A stretch of DNA of 64,000 nucleotides from Alloascoidea africana (GCA_030581615.1 JAKTTT010000027.1:124001-188000); one strand, 5' to 3'. Positions 41,701-52,706 are shown, counted from the first letter of the stretch. The notes: generated from the letters alone by a model not told the origin. Translations and numbers: made by a program.

Positions 41701-42651
41701 AGTGAAATACCCGAAGAACCAGGTGAAGATTATCATTACAATGATGAGGAAGAGGAAGAGGAAGAGGAAGAGGAGGATGGTAATAGCACGATATTGGAGA
41801 AACCAGCAATTGCAACAAGAGCTCTTTTGAATAAATCGGGGAGTCTAAGTCCTAATATAATCACTGTTTCTCAAGGAGGAACACCACCAATGTTTTATTT
41901 CGATAGAGATCCAGCTGCGAAAACAATCAGATTGGTTGAATCCGATAGTATACCGAAAGTTTCTTCGAATTCTCTGACCAGTGGAGAGGAACAGATACAA
42001 CCGCTAGCATCTTCACCAACGGAACAGAAAAAGAAAGAACGGGTGCCGACTTTGCTAACGCTTAAAAAAAGCATCATGAACTCGCCCCTGCTTCTTCGCA
42101 AAAGCAAGAGTAGAGTGTTGACTGAACCGTCATCCGTTCCCAATGGTGATAACCTGGGACTCGGTATTGCAGGTGTCGATGCTTTACGTCCGCCAAAACA
42201 CTTGAACGAAAACGAAATCAAAGTCGTGAACGTGAACAAGCCCTCCTCTCCAGAGGAGAAACAGGTCGATTCGAAGCGGGGGAGCTCGCTATTCAACAAA
42301 TTGCTTCGGAAGCGAAGCGGGAAAAATTCACCGTTTCTGCGCCACGGATGGTTTGAAAAAAACCCCCAGCAGCAAGACACGAATTTCCAAGGATCGTCGT
42401 CGTCCCCGGTGATAATAACCACAGCACCAGCAGCTACAAAGACAGCTCCTACTTCAGCAACAGCTTCTCATTTCCGTTCGCCGTTGGCCTCAACCTCGGA
42501 GGTGCACCAGAGCTGGTTCTCCAAGCTGTTGAATTCGAGACACGCCGAGCCCGATTCCAAACTGGGGTCGAGAGCCGGATCAAAGCGCCAACGACTGCGC
42601 ACGCGACCTCGTTATCAGCACCATCGCAACCGCGGACATTTGAAGTTTTAA
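38789..42651 (+). CDS. GIN4/HSL1/KCC4-type septin and morphogenesis kinase, one intron
   Basis: Nim1-related kinases of this class sit at the septin collar and couple bud-neck assembly to mitotic entry through Swe1 control. Exons 38789-39255 and 39327-42651 give 1263 residues. The intron (GTAAGA donor, CTAAC branch, TTCTAG acceptor) falls just before the catalytic HRDLKPEN motif. The P-loop is GHGSTGRVVLA (residues about 26-36), the catalytic lysine is Lys48, and DFGMA and SCGSPHYASPEIVSG follow as in Gin4/Hsl1. The long tail has poly-Gln, poly-Glu and Ser-rich tracts. The protein ends soon after SWFSKLLN, a sequence that in relatives leads into the C-terminal membrane-binding region, so a full KA1 domain is not apparent. 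The ATG at 38789 follows a T-rich leader. Confidence 0.87.
41402..41455. repeat. CAG/CAA poly-glutamine tract
   Basis: A mixed CAA/CAG run encodes about 17 glutamines and one lysine within the kinase tail. Confidence 0.85.
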
Positions 42652-43087
42652 GACCCCATTTATGAAAGTGAAAAAGATGCTGTCGATCTGTACCTATACC
42701 ACCACGTAGAGAGGACCAATAGATGGAACCAAAACCGCACGGACCAGCCCCCCAGCGCAAACACGTTTTCCCCCAACGCCAAACAGCCCAGCAAATACGA
42801 AAACTCTTCGCAGCGTCTAGCAAAAGCTCGCCGTCAATCTCCTCGGCGGCCCAGCCTGTGAGCTCCCCGGGTTCGTCCACGTGCCGCCGACCGTGGCTGC
42901 GATCCGGCTGGTCGTCGCCAGCGATAACAGAGCAGAAATCACCAACTGTTAAAAAGGGGGTTGGGCCCATCCCGTTTTTCTCGCCCAATGTCTCGTTTAT
43001 TGCCCTTTACCGACTGAGCTGTCTGTCTGGCTGCACCGTGGACAGAACAGATAGATTCCCCAGGCACATTCTGACCTAGTGAGCGAG
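42652..43087. other. promoter region of OCA1
   Basis: 436 bp, GC-rich, both flanking genes on the plus strand. No extra gene is seen, and no frame here restores a KA1 domain to the upstream kinase. Confidence 0.6.
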
Positions 43088-43834
43088 ATGGCCGTGGAAA
43101 CTACGGGAGCCGTTCTCAACGACTCCAAGTCCCCGGAAACCGCTATCGATGGACACTATCCTCTTTATCATGGCCGGTCCTCCAGTACTTCCCTGTCCTC
43201 GTCATCCTCCCATTCCAAGGGACACCATCACCATCATCATCATCATCATCATCATCATAGCAGTCGACATACCAGCCAGCAGAGCCATTCGTCAAAGCTG
43301 CGTTCGGCCCCGCGGGTCGTCCCACCGCTGAATTTTTGTCCCGTGGAACGACATCTCTACAGATCAGGACTCCCAGCACCCGTAAATTTCCCATTTCTCC
43401 ATCAACTCCATTTGAAAACGGTCATATGGTTGGCCTCTGAAGACCCCACAGACAGTTTTTTGTTCTTTGCAGATGAGGAAAATATCTCTTTTCTGTTTCT
43501 TGGACTTCCAGTCGACGGAGCAGGAGCCAACGGTGGAGGGAATCCATGGGATGGACTTTCCGAAAGTTCAATAACACAGGCTCTAGATGTAATTGCCAAC
43601 AAGGATAACTACCCGATTTTGCTCTGTTGTGGCATGGGACGTCATCGAACAGGAACCGTTGTTGGATGTCTTAGACGATTACAAGGTTGGAATCTCGCCA
43701 GCGTTTGTGAAGAATATAGACGCTTCACAGGTTCTCGTGGTGGCCGAGTGGTTGTGGAATTGTTGATTGAAGCATTTGATACGAAGCAAGTCCATATCGA
43801 CCCAGATCAGGCTCCAAAATGGTTACCAAGCTGA
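43088..43834 (+). CDS. OCA1: OCA1-type tyrosine-phosphatase-like protein
   Basis: Oca1 belongs to the Oca/Siw14 group of dual-specificity-like phosphatases, needed for cell-cycle arrest after oxidative damage and connected to inositol pyrophosphate signalling. The 248-residue product is colinear with the family: [34 protein letters not shown], the P-loop CGMGRHRTG (C-x5-R complete), then [19 protein letters not shown] and [17 protein letters not shown] Cys precedes the catalytic Cys where classical phosphatases have His, as I recall for Oca1 itself. The N-terminal 80 residues are poorly conserved and include a run of 12 histidines at about 45-56. The ATG at 43088 is the first in frame; only a GTG lies upstream. 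Confidence 0.92.
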   Translation: MAVETTGAVLNDSKSPETAIDGHYPLYHGRSSSTSLSSSSSHSKGHHHHHHHHHHHHSSRHTSQQSHSSKLRSAPRVVPPLNFCPVERHLYRSGLPAPVNFPFLHQLHLKTVIWLASEDPTDSFLFFADEENISFLFLGLPVDGAGANGGGNPWDGLSESSITQALDVIANKDNYPILLCCGMGRHRTGTVVGCLRRLQGWNLASVCEEYRRFTGSRGGRVVVELLIEAFDTKQVHIDPDQAPKWLPS

Positions 43835-44013
43835 CGTTTTTCTATCTTATTTTTAAAGTATCTTTTTTTTTTTTTGTTGTTGTTGTTGTTATTTTACTCT
43901 ACTACTTTCTGTGTCTATTATAGAAGAGAGGATGGAACATGCCATGTATAAATTGAAATAAATGAAATGGTGAATTATGATGATGAGGATTAGAAGGAGA
44001 GTTGTTCATTATT

Positions 44014-44889
44014 TTACAAAGCAGATGCTGTCCTAATGTTGAAGGAAACCGAGGGAAAGTTGTTTATTTCAGCAGAAACTGACGCATTTTTCATCCCAAG
44101 ACTTTCAAGCATTCCTCGGATAACACCACAGGGGAACCAGAGATACTGTTAAACATGTTACACACGGTTAGTTTTAAAAGAATTGATAAACACAAAAAAT
44201 ATATATGTCAAAACTCACTGTTTTCGCCTTTCGTACTGTATCCGCAGGTCCTTTTGAACTCTCCATTTTCGCAATCAATTTGAAACTGTTATCTATCAAC
44301 ACAAATATCCCCTTTTTATTTTGAATTTTTTTGATCCCAAAAAGTTAGAAAAGGTAAGCGCTCCAAAGCCTAAACCTCTCTGTTCTTAACATACCCTGTG
44401 GTTGGTACGCAGGTTATCCATCTGTTTCCCATACAACACCTTCCACACATCTCTACAGATGAACTTCATTATGTCCAAGGGCTCAGTGATTTGGTCTCCA
44501 TCCTGAGACAATACCTCCGCAAGTCTTATCCCCATGTTGTAGCCGTATAGATCCAGCCTGTATGCCACGTCCTCCGATTCTGCAAACTCAGAGCTTAGAA
44601 TCTCGACACCACCAAAGTGCTCTTCCGTTGCGTCTGCATCACCAGAACCGATTGCAGATACTCCAAGACCCGTCGATCCAGATGAAGGAATACTAGGATC
44701 GTTAGATTTTGTTGTTGCTGTTGTTGAGTGATTCAGATCTATGCTCGACTCCTTATCCAACTGCTGACACACCCGGACCGCAAGAGGGACCATCTCACCA
44801 AAGAGCAGGTCCAGACACGTTGAATTGACCTGCTTTTGCGGTTGCTTTTGAGAAGAGAGTATGTCGAGGTACGCTTCAGAGGATGCCAT
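44014..44889 (-). CDS. TRS33: TRAPP complex subunit TRS33, three exons
   Basis: Trs33 (TRAPPC6) is a core Bet3-fold subunit of TRAPP, the Rab exchange complex for ER-Golgi and Golgi traffic. Exons on the minus strand are 44889-44395, 44311-44219 and 44145-44014, giving 239 residues. Introns use GTATGT and GTGAGT donors and CTAAC branch sites. Family landmarks are YRLDLYGYNMGIRLAE, DIMKFICRDVWKVLYGKQ, DNLRTNHRGIFVLIDNSF across the first junction, and YLWFPCGVIRGMLESLGM in the last exon. An insert of about 60 residues rich in Ser/Gly/Asp (about 55-105) lies between the first two helices and is unusual for the family. The ATG at 44889 is the first in frame. Confidence 0.92.
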
Positions 44890-45040
44890 TTTCTTGTACA
44901 ATCTTTCCTTATTTTCTCGAATCTCTACCCAGATGTCTCTACCTTGGGATCATGATAAGGGTGCACGGGTGTTCCAAAAAAAAACATCATTAAAGTTGTC
45001 TAACTACATATCAACAAAAAACAAACTTGGCGGCTTCTTC

Positions 45041-46753
45041 TTACGCAACAACATCCCAAAACTTTTCCCAAAGATTCGATGGAGGCTTTTCTTCCCAGAC
45101 AATTGCGTCCACATCGCGTCTTCCTGTGTCCAAATCGATATCTGCAGGGTTATAAAAAAACGGTTTTTTAAACAGGAAAAGTTGGAAAAAAGCCCACAGT
45201 CCGACAAAGATTATGAGGGAAATGTAGGCTGTGAAGAAATCCGTTGCGTTAAAATTCCAAAAAGCTTGGAATCCTTGGATAAATGTGATGATTGTTAGTG
45301 TGATTAGCGAGTACCATGCTGCTGCTGGGTTTAGAGGAGCTTTGTAAGGAAGGTGATCTCTTGAAAAGCCCTGGACTTTGAGAGCCTTTATGAATTGAAT
45401 ATGTGAAAGGGATATTAGCGCCCATGCAATAAGCCCGGCTACTGTCGAGATGTTCACGAGCCAATTGAAAACCTCCATTGCGGAGGAGGAAACAGAGAGG
45501 AAAGAGAGGAGACCAAAGACTGATGTGAAGAGAACACTGATAACGGGGACACCTTGCTTTGTGGTCCATGCAAAACATTTAAAGCTGACTCCTGTTTCTG
45601 CAAGTGAATACATGACTCTGGAACCAATGTAGATGTTGGAGTTGCCTGCAGATATGATTGTGGATAAAATGACAGCGTTCATTATATGGGGAAGCACTGG
45701 GGTTCCTGAGTTGACAATTGCAATGATAAAAGGGGACGAAGCGACATAGGATGAGGTATCGTTCAGCAATGGATCGTCATAAGGAATCAGCATCCCCATG
45801 AACAAGATTGCAAGAACGTAAAAGATTAGAATTCGGTAAAAAACTTTCTTTAGTGCTTTTGGTACAGCTTTGCGTGGATTGGCAGTCTCACCAGCCGTGA
45901 TACCAATCAACTCCGTACCTTGAAATGTGAAGGCTGCGTTGATGAGCGATGAGAGCCATCCCAAGAATCTTGCAGTGTTGATGTTTGAGTGGACTAGAAT
46001 TCCAGGGCCCCATGGACCTGGGTTTTTCCAGTATCTAAAGCCCACGGGCCCGGTTTTCCCAGCGCCACAGATCATGATAAAGGCATAGATGAGCCAGCCC
46101 AAAATCGCAATGATTTTGATGGATGCTATCCAAAACTCAATCTCACCATAAATAGTCACTGGGAACATGTTGAGAGCGACGAGTATGACGAAGAAAATCC
46201 CAATCCACGCAGCGTGGGGCACCGCGTCTGTCCAGTACATTATGACTTGGCCCACAACGTCGAGCTCGACTGCAAATGTCATTGCCCAAGCGAACCAGTA
46301 GAGCCAACCGTTTGCTGCTCCCAGAGCGGGAGAACAAAACCTCGTTGTGAACGCGGCCACTGAACCGCTCACCGGTATAAAAGTGGCCATCTCGCCAAGA
46401 GAATGTGTTACAGAGTACATAAGACTACCCATCCAGATGTAGGATATCAAAGTGGAGACCGGGCCTGCTTGAGATAGAGGTCCCGCGGTGCCAATGAAGA
46501 GGCCGGTGCCTATGGTTCCTCCAAGTGCAATCATCGAGACCTGTCTTGCCTTTAGGCTTCGCTTCACCTCTGTCCTGTGCTCAATAACTGTTCCTCCTTC
46601 AACCTCGAGATTGAAGTTTTCGTGGCCGGCCCCCGCTGCGGTCTTGTGGCCATGCTTCGAACGATCGTTCGTGCTGAACGACCCCTCGCTGTCGGAGCTC
46701 ATATTGCCCATGCGTGCATTTTCAAATTGTTTCTCCAAGTCTATCGTCGTCAT
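45041..46753 (-). CDS. basic amino-acid permease (CAN1/LYP1/ALP1 group)
   Basis: A plasma-membrane amino-acid/proton symporter of the yeast YAT group, 570 residues with 12 predicted membrane segments. The cytoplasmic N-terminus (about 75 residues) precedes [20 protein letters not shown] and [16 protein letters not shown], the hallmark of fungal permeases in this subfamily. [15 protein letters not shown] in segment 6 and the GYSR-like [12 protein letters not shown] loop follow. The sequence is closest in character to lysine/arginine permeases, but substrate cannot be fixed by eye. A TATAAATA box lies about 95 bp upstream and a GATAAG site (46878-46883) a little further, compatible with nitrogen regulation by GATA factors. 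Confidence 0.9.
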   Translation of the reverse strand: MTTIDLEKQFENARMGNMSSDSEGSFSTNDRSKHGHKTAAGAGHENFNLEVEGGTVIEHRTEVKRSLKARQVSMIALGGTIGTGLFIGTAGPLSQAGPVSTLISYIWMGSLMYSVTHSLGEMATFIPVSGSVAAFTTRFCSPALGAANGWLYWFAWAMTFAVELDVVGQVIMYWTDAVPHAAWIGIFFVILVALNMFPVTIYGEIEFWIASIKIIAILGWLIYAFIMICGAGKTGPVGFRYWKNPGPWGPGILVHSNINTARFLGWLSSLINAAFTFQGTELIGITAGETANPRKAVPKALKKVFYRILIFYVLAILFMGMLIPYDDPLLNDTSSYVASSPFIIAIVNSGTPVLPHIMNAVILSTIISAGNSNIYIGSRVMYSLAETGVSFKCFAWTTKQGVPVISVLFTSVFGLLSFLSVSSSAMEVFNWLVNISTVAGLIAWALISLSHIQFIKALKVQGFSRDHLPYKAPLNPAAAWYSLITLTIITFIQGFQAFWNFNATDFFTAYISLIIFVGLWAFFQLFLFKKPFFYNPADIDLDTGRRDVDAIVWEEKPPSNLWEKFWDVVA

Positions 46754-48326
46754 GGAGCTGGAGATGAGATGCAGTTTTTGAGTTTATGAATAGAAGAAGA
46801 AGAAGGGGAAAAAAAAAAGAATTCTTGGGGACGGAGATTTATACTATTTATATGGTTGGTATCAATTAGGAGCCGCCCGCGATAAGTTTGATTTCTGCGA
46901 GGTAAGCAAGCGTTTCTCCCCCGGGCATGCAAGCAGAGCGATATAATTTTGACGTTGAACAGCCGCCCAGCGCTTTTCGCAGGATGGGACCAGACGAGAT
47001 TAGACGAGAGAAACGGAGCCAAGCGTTTTCTTCACACGACCAGCTCCTCCCTTTTGCAAGGATGGGCCGTGTCTTGTCGATCTCGCCTTCTTCTTGTGCT
47101 TTTGTACGGTGAATCTCTAGTTCGTGGGTACCCCCACACAATACAAACCAAAACGGAAAAGATACCTGCTGGTAGGTCGTTACTAAAGTTTGACTCTCAT
47201 CTCGGACGTTATTCACAAGTGTCTTTCTTTTTAGTCTTTCTTATCTCAAGCAACTTTATATTTTCCCAGCATGCAACCTGTGTTTTGGGATCCATGCACT
47301 GAGCAAATCATTCCTGACCTTGACATTTCCCTTTCCTTTTGTCCCCAGGATTGTTCTTTCCTACCCATTCTTGGTTGCACTTGTTTCTTCTTGTCTTTAC
47401 AAGAAACAGCCTTTCTTTGTATCTAATTGTCTTGACGTTGCAGAGAGAAGCTGAGCAACATTGGTTTTGCACTACGATTACACCCTAGGATAGGCCATAC
47501 ATAAGGTATGTTAGTATTAGGTTGACAAGAAAAAAGAGTCGTGTTTGAGTGCAGCCGATACAAAGCTGAACCGATATTATCGTTTAGAGGTTACTTGGCA
47601 TTTTGCATGAATAAAAAATTTAAAGTAAAAGGAACCTTTTGTAAACGTCTTGAACGATTCACACGACTCATATTAAAAAATGAACCTACATTTTCTTTTT
47701 TTTCATGTTTATTTTTAATCGCTTCGTGTTCGTTTATGGGTATTTTCCCTATACTGTACGAGATTGCCGCTTGACAAGTTTTTGTTTTTAGCGCATTCAT
47801 TCGATAGAAACAGGCTGGACGAGTAAAGATAAGACGCATATCGTATCGGATAAGAAGCAGAAACCAACAACAAAACACCACCCTAAAAAAATATAAAGCG
47901 TTTGAAATCCAAATCCTAGAAAATTCTTCATACAGAGATCATCTCATCTCATCGATTCCGTGTAACGGTTTCACGTAGAAATCTGGTTGCTAAAGCTTCA
48001 CTTACAGTTATATGTATCGATCCCGGTCCCCAAACAGAAAAAAAAATTCCTGCCGCCGGGCCAATTATGTAGCGTGAATCTTATCCATCCTATAGAAAGC
48101 GATGAAAAATGAAAGATAAAAAAAATGCATTTCAAAAGTTTCATTAAGCCCATTAATAAAAACTACAAAAATGTCAGCCATAAAAAAATTATCATAACTT
48201 CAAAATCAACCATTATCTATAAACCTTTGCAATATTTTTCTGTTCTTCCATTCATTATTTTTTTTTGTTGTTGTTGTTAATCGTCCTCGTCAATCCTAAA
48301 AATGCATACATGCTTTCCATAAATAA
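46754..48326. other. promoter of the permease and 3' region of the NIPA-like gene
   Basis: A 1.57-kb gap. The promoter side has a TATA box and a GATAAG element and is moderately GC-rich to about 47100; the rest is AT-rich. No gene was recognised. Confidence 0.6.
46845..46852 (-). promoter_or_regulatory. TATA box of the permease gene
   Basis: TATAAATA on the minus strand, about 95 bp upstream of the ATG at 46753. Confidence 0.6.
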
Positions 48327-50009
48327 TTACCTACGTTCCTGTCCTCTATTCTCTGTTCTCTGTTCGATTGCATTTAAACCTCTTTTCGCGTAAAGCATGA
48401 AATCCGCAAAGAAGCCACTACTTAGAACGAGAACTAGTGAGGAATCCGTAACTGGTTCTGTTGGCGTGCTACATGCTCTTCTGTCATCAACAGAATGATT
48501 TTCATAAGATAAAGACTTTGATCTGAAAAGTCTTGGTGGCGTTTTCCGCGTTTGCTCATTGTCCAAACTAGACTTCCATCTGGATAGCATAGGAAAAGAC
48601 ATTGGCGGTAATAGTGAGTTTGCTCGTGTTCTTCCTCGAGAAATCAGAGGGGATACTTCTGTTTGTAACTCCGTATTAATGGTATCCGGTGTAGACTCCG
48701 GGATAGACAAGTATCTCAATTGTGACTGTGAGGGTCGAGGAGAAGAAGACCTAAACCAGAGAATATGGTCCTGAGTGTGTGGCTCATGTCCACCATGAAT
48801 TGAAGGCACAGACACCGAAGAGGTTCTGGATCGAGATGGTGAAATCGACTGCTCGGGAGATTGAACATTTACCATTGGCGCTATTTGCTCTTCTTGCTCC
48901 CCATCGCTAATAGCCATGCTTGATAGCGAGGAAGCACTGGATGAGCGATGGTAAGCCGAGATCAAAAACACTCCAACAAAGGTAAATCCGCACCCCAGCA
49001 AAAATCGAAATATTTGCTCCGGTGTTTGGTCTGCGAAGTCGTGATATACAATCGCCGAGCCAAGCATCACGGATAGAGTGAAAAAGACAAATTGGAGGGG
49101 AATCACCTGCGTCGAGTCAAACACTTGTAAAGCTTTGTTGAGGTATCGAATCTGCAAAATTGCAGTAAAACCGGCGATTAGCACCAGAAGATAAAAAACA
49201 GGGTCTGTGAGAGACGGTGCTAAATCAAAGCTGATGAGCATGCTGATTGCCTTTGTGGATAAAGCAGTGTAGGCACCAAAAAGAGCAACAAGTGTGAGAT
49301 TGAGAAGCAAATAGTTGATTCTTGTTTTCATCTCACAGTGCCTCAGGTCAGACACCGATTTGTAGTCGTATTTCTTTTTCAGCAGTAGGCTAAAGTAGAC
49401 GATGCACGAAATGGTCACAATTAGATATAGTTTGAAGCTCATGTAGGAGAAACGAGAAAAGATCCACTGGCGAGGAGTTCCCACTGGGAGGTTCCCCATG
49501 TTGGAGCGCGATGACGAGACTATTAGCAGAATGCCCAAAACCGAGCTGACGACTCCAAACACTTCGAAAAGCCGGATCTGCTCGTTGAAAAACACAGGAG
49601 CTATCACACAATTCGAAATCATGGCAACCACGCCCAGCGGCGAGACCACAGATGCTGGTGCAAACCCATATGCCAAAAAGTTGCCCAGCTCTCCTGCTGA
49701 CATCAACGACATTCCCAACCACCACCACCGGCTCGTCAGGTAGTTTTGAGGGTCTGCTCTCGTATCGGAAGGCGGGCTCTGGCGTATTTCCTCCATATCG
49801 CCCGCAAAGCCTTCGCCAGAAGAAAGCTCCACGTCTCGCTGCAACATGAGATGGGCGTATCTCTGGACATTGAGTGCTATGCTGATGAGCAGGTTCCCAC
49901 ACACTGAGCTCAGAATGCCAATGAGAGCGTATGACGTGGGGGCCCGCAAAGCAGAGGTCTCTCCCCAGAGTCTCCACAGGCCGGAAGAGTCCTGGAAAGG
50001 GTGTTTCAT
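48327..50009 (-). CDS. NIPA-like (DUF803) multi-pass transporter
   Basis: The NIPA family includes magnesium transporters of animals and plants and poorly characterised fungal members. The 560-residue product has about nine membrane segments in the first 370 residues, beginning YALIGILSSVCGNLLISIAL. The conserved WWLGMSLMSAGELGNFLAYGFAPASVVSPLG block and EQIRLFEVFGVVSSVLGILLIV are present, and the transmembrane part ends in GCGFTFVGVFLISAYHR. The remaining 190 residues form a Ser/Arg-rich cytoplasmic tail. Among upstream in-frame codons only GTG is found, so the ATG at 50009 is used. It is divergent from a small membrane protein only 133 bp away. Confidence 0.85.
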   Translation of the reverse strand: MKHPFQDSSGLWRLWGETSALRAPTSYALIGILSSVCGNLLISIALNVQRYAHLMLQRDVELSSGEGFAGDMEEIRQSPPSDTRADPQNYLTSRWWWLGMSLMSAGELGNFLAYGFAPASVVSPLGVVAMISNCVIAPVFFNEQIRLFEVFGVVSSVLGILLIVSSSRSNMGNLPVGTPRQWIFSRFSYMSFKLYLIVTISCIVYFSLLLKKKYDYKSVSDLRHCEMKTRINYLLLNLTLVALFGAYTALSTKAISMLISFDLAPSLTDPVFYLLVLIAGFTAILQIRYLNKALQVFDSTQVIPLQFVFFTLSVMLGSAIVYHDFADQTPEQIFRFLLGCGFTFVGVFLISAYHRSSSASSLSSMAISDGEQEEQIAPMVNVQSPEQSISPSRSRTSSVSVPSIHGGHEPHTQDHILWFRSSSPRPSQSQLRYLSIPESTPDTINTELQTEVSPLISRGRTRANSLLPPMSFPMLSRWKSSLDNEQTRKTPPRLFRSKSLSYENHSVDDRRACSTPTEPVTDSSLVLVLSSGFFADFMLYAKRGLNAIEQRTENRGQERR

Positions 50010-50141
50010 CAGTGACAGAGCTCCAGGGAAGGGCCATGCCTGGGAATGGAGGCATCTTGTTTCCTGACCAGCCGGGGTGGGCGGGTAACCACACACTCAC
50101 CTCCAGATATTCTGGCAATGTTGGTTCTGCACTTTGCCAGC

Positions 50142-50363
50142 ATGCCTCGACCCGCCACCGTCGCCAAAGCGGCCGTTCTACTGTCGCTCGCGGTGCTATT
50201 CTACTGGAAGTTCTTTGTTTCGAAGCCAGTGCAACCAGAGGTCGTGGGATGGGAGTTGCAGAGCGAGGAAGATCGTGAGGTTTATGTCAAGATGAGAGAC
50301 AAGCTGATCCCGCTCTCCAAGATCAACAAGCCCCATGCGGTCCTCCATGGTCCCAGACACTGA
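50142..50363 (+). CDS. small single-pass membrane protein, unknown
   Basis: A 73-residue protein is read from the ATG at 50142; in-frame ATGs at 50118 and 50046 would lengthen it. A basic N-terminus precedes one hydrophobic segment (VAKAAVLLSLAVLFYW). A charged tail follows (VVGWELQSEEDREVYVKMRDK) and ends HAVLHGPRH. The layout resembles small mitochondrial inner-membrane or assembly proteins, but no family is recognised. It lies in the short divergent promoter of the NIPA-like gene and 220 bp before DCR2 on the same strand. The ordered charge pattern and lack of low complexity favour a real gene. Confidence 0.5.
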   Translation: MPRPATVAKAAVLLSLAVLFYWKFFVSKPVQPEVVGWELQSEEDREVYVKMRDKLIPLSKINKPHAVLHGPRH

Positions 50364-50583
50364 TGGATAGGACGTACGAATCATACAGAGACGACTTTTC
50401 AAGGCCATTTCCCATTTTTCTCTGGCAAAGAAGGGCCTGCTGTCGTTTGCCAAAGCTCACCTATAAACCCACCATTTCATTACCCGCTCATGGACTGGGG
50501 TCAGATTTCAGCGCTCAATAAGGCCACTTTACTTACTCCATCACCATCCACATCCACCAAAACTGTTAATAAGCAAATAGGGG

Positions 50584-52353
50584 ATGGGCTGTCTTCCGCG
50601 GAGATGGACTAGGCAGATAGCCTATGTCGGAATATTCGCAGCGTTCATAACGCTGGCCGTTATCATGGCAGATTTTCTCTATGTGGCCATTCTTCCAAAC
50701 TCTATCCATACCAAGCTGTCATCTCCTTTGGTCCAACAGCCGGACCATCTGATTACAGATATCGTAATCAAGGATTGTGCAAAATGGGGAGCATGCACTG
50801 CTTCTGACGGCTGGATCAAGCTTTCTAAAGACCTGAGACTGAGCAAGTCCTGGTTTTACAAAACTCATGTGTTTGTTAAAAAGGAGAAGCATGAGGACGT
50901 TGACGCTGACGCGAAGGACGCCACTATTCGCGATATCGCCTTCGAAGTCGAAAGCGATCTGGAGTTCCCTAACAATAAATACCATCTTCCGATTAAAGTA
51001 TGCAATGACATTAAAACTGCAGAAACTAAAAAAAATCCGGAAGATAGTGAACAGATTAGCCTCACTGTGGAGGCAGCTGCACAGTTACACTGGCAGAAAA
51101 AGACCCATGGCCTATGGATCAAAAAAGGCCTGTACAGTCCAAAGGAAAGCATCACGGCGGTTGACGTTCTATTCAGTGGCGAGGCTGTAGATCCAAGAAT
51201 TGGTTGGAAATTGGTCAACGAACCGGTGACCGTGGCATTTTCGGATGATCTGGCTCCCAAATTTTCAGTGAGGTACGGTCCTGGATTGAAGAACAATAGA
51301 CCAAAGTTGAAATTAAATAAAGACAACCAGTTCAAGATTTTACAAGTTTCTGATTTGCACTTTTCAACAGGCGCAGCCGAATGTAGAGACCCGTGGCCTC
51401 CAGAGACTGCCACAGACTGCGTTGCTGACATTCGGTCATTACATTTTATTGAAAAAGTTTTGGAATTGGAAAAGCCCGATTTTGTTGTGTTAACTGGAGA
51501 CTTGGTGTTTGGCTCCCAGGCACCAGATACAGAAACAGCCTTGTTAAAAGCCGTTTCTCCATTCATCAAACGCGAAATACCTTGGGCAATGACTCTGGGA
51601 AATCATGATGACGAAGGGAGCTTATCAAGAAAAGAATTGATGTTATTTTCCCAATCATTGCCCTTCTCATTATCGGAGCCAGGCCCTGAGGACATTGACG
51701 GAGAAGGAAACTATGTTCTTCAGGTTATGTCCAAAAACGATCATGCAGCAGTCACACTCTATCTTTTGGATACCCATGCCTACTCTCAAAAGCCAAAGGT
51801 TACTGGCTATGACTGGTTGAAGGCAAACCAACTGGAATTTGTCGCTGATAAGTATGGGGAAGTATATCCAGACCAGAAAAAGTATGTGAATATACCACTT
51901 TCTATGGGATTTTTCCATATACCTCTTTCAGAATACCGAGATCGTGGCGATAAGCCGGTAGTGGGTGATTATAAAGAAGGATGTACTGCTCCTAAATACA
52001 ACACCGGCGGACGAGATGTTTTGGGGAAAGTCGGTGTCTCTATTGTCAGTGTGGGCCATGATCACTGCAACGATTTCTGCATGCTAGATACTGCTGAGAT
52101 CACACCCGACTTTGTTGAGTTAGATGCAGACAATTCCGCAAAGGTAGAACATAACATGTGGCTGTGTCAAGGAGGAGCAGCTGGAGAAGGTGGTTATGGA
52201 GGTTATGGAGGCACATCGAGACGTGTTAGAATCTTTGAGATTGATGGGCCTGCAAACAAAATCGTTACTTGGAAACGTGTAGAAGGAAACGAAGACGAGG
52301 TATACCAGAAGCAAACCCTCGTTTCACAAGGTCTTGCCTCTTATCAAGAATGA
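50584..52353 (+). CDS. DCR2: DCR2-type metallophosphatase
   Basis: Dcr2 is a calcineurin-like phosphoesterase that promotes G1 progression and dampens Ire1 signalling in S. cerevisiae. The 589-residue product has an N-terminal membrane anchor (about residues 12-35). The catalytic domain begins near residue 250 and carries the full motif set: VSDLHFSTG, LTGDLVFG, TLGNHDDEG, FFHIPL and VGHDHCNDFC. A conserved CRDPWPPETATDCVADI segment follows the first motif, as in Dcr2/Sia1 relatives. The C-terminal part has a Gly-rich GYGGYGG loop. No introns. Confidence 0.9.
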   Translation: MGCLPRRWTRQIAYVGIFAAFITLAVIMADFLYVAILPNSIHTKLSSPLVQQPDHLITDIVIKDCAKWGACTASDGWIKLSKDLRLSKSWFYKTHVFVKKEKHEDVDADAKDATIRDIAFEVESDLEFPNNKYHLPIKVCNDIKTAETKKNPEDSEQISLTVEAAAQLHWQKKTHGLWIKKGLYSPKESITAVDVLFSGEAVDPRIGWKLVNEPVTVAFSDDLAPKFSVRYGPGLKNNRPKLKLNKDNQFKILQVSDLHFSTGAAECRDPWPPETATDCVADIRSLHFIEKVLELEKPDFVVLTGDLVFGSQAPDTETALLKAVSPFIKREIPWAMTLGNHDDEGSLSRKELMLFSQSLPFSLSEPGPEDIDGEGNYVLQVMSKNDHAAVTLYLLDTHAYSQKPKVTGYDWLKANQLEFVADKYGEVYPDQKKYVNIPLSMGFFHIPLSEYRDRGDKPVVGDYKEGCTAPKYNTGGRDVLGKVGVSIVSVGHDHCNDFCMLDTAEITPDFVELDADNSAKVEHNMWLCQGGAAGEGGYGGYGGTSRRVRIFEIDGPANKIVTWKRVEGNEDEVYQKQTLVSQGLASYQE

Positions 52354-52706
52354 ATGTAAAGAAGAATCAAAGTGCTAGTGCTGTGAGGTGGATCCTATCA
52401 GTTAGAATCAAAGACTATTTATTCTGACAAGTTTTCAACAGTTAGAAGCTTGTTGACTTATGTCTGCTACAACCATCATATAGTTTTTCTATGTGCCTGT
52501 TTTTTTTTTTTTTGCTTTTGTGAAAGAGTTGGCGAATAAATCTAAATATCACAAATTGTAGGTCCAAAAATGTCATGCCAAATCCCTTTTTGTCGCTAAA
52601 TATGTCTATGCTTGAATATGTATTCTTTCCGTTCAGAGATATTTAAACCGGATCCCCAAACCATATAGGACTAATAATAATAATAATAAAAAGAAACAAA
52701 AAAAAT
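52354..52706. other. convergent 3' region
   Basis: 353 bp of AT-rich sequence with a poly-T run between DCR2 (+) and NEO1 (-). No gene. Confidence 0.7.

Noticed and set aside
49390-50118. Alternative frame of about 240 codons over the NIPA-like 5' end
   Set aside because: Shadow of the transporter gene; lacks hydrophobic periodicity and family motifs.
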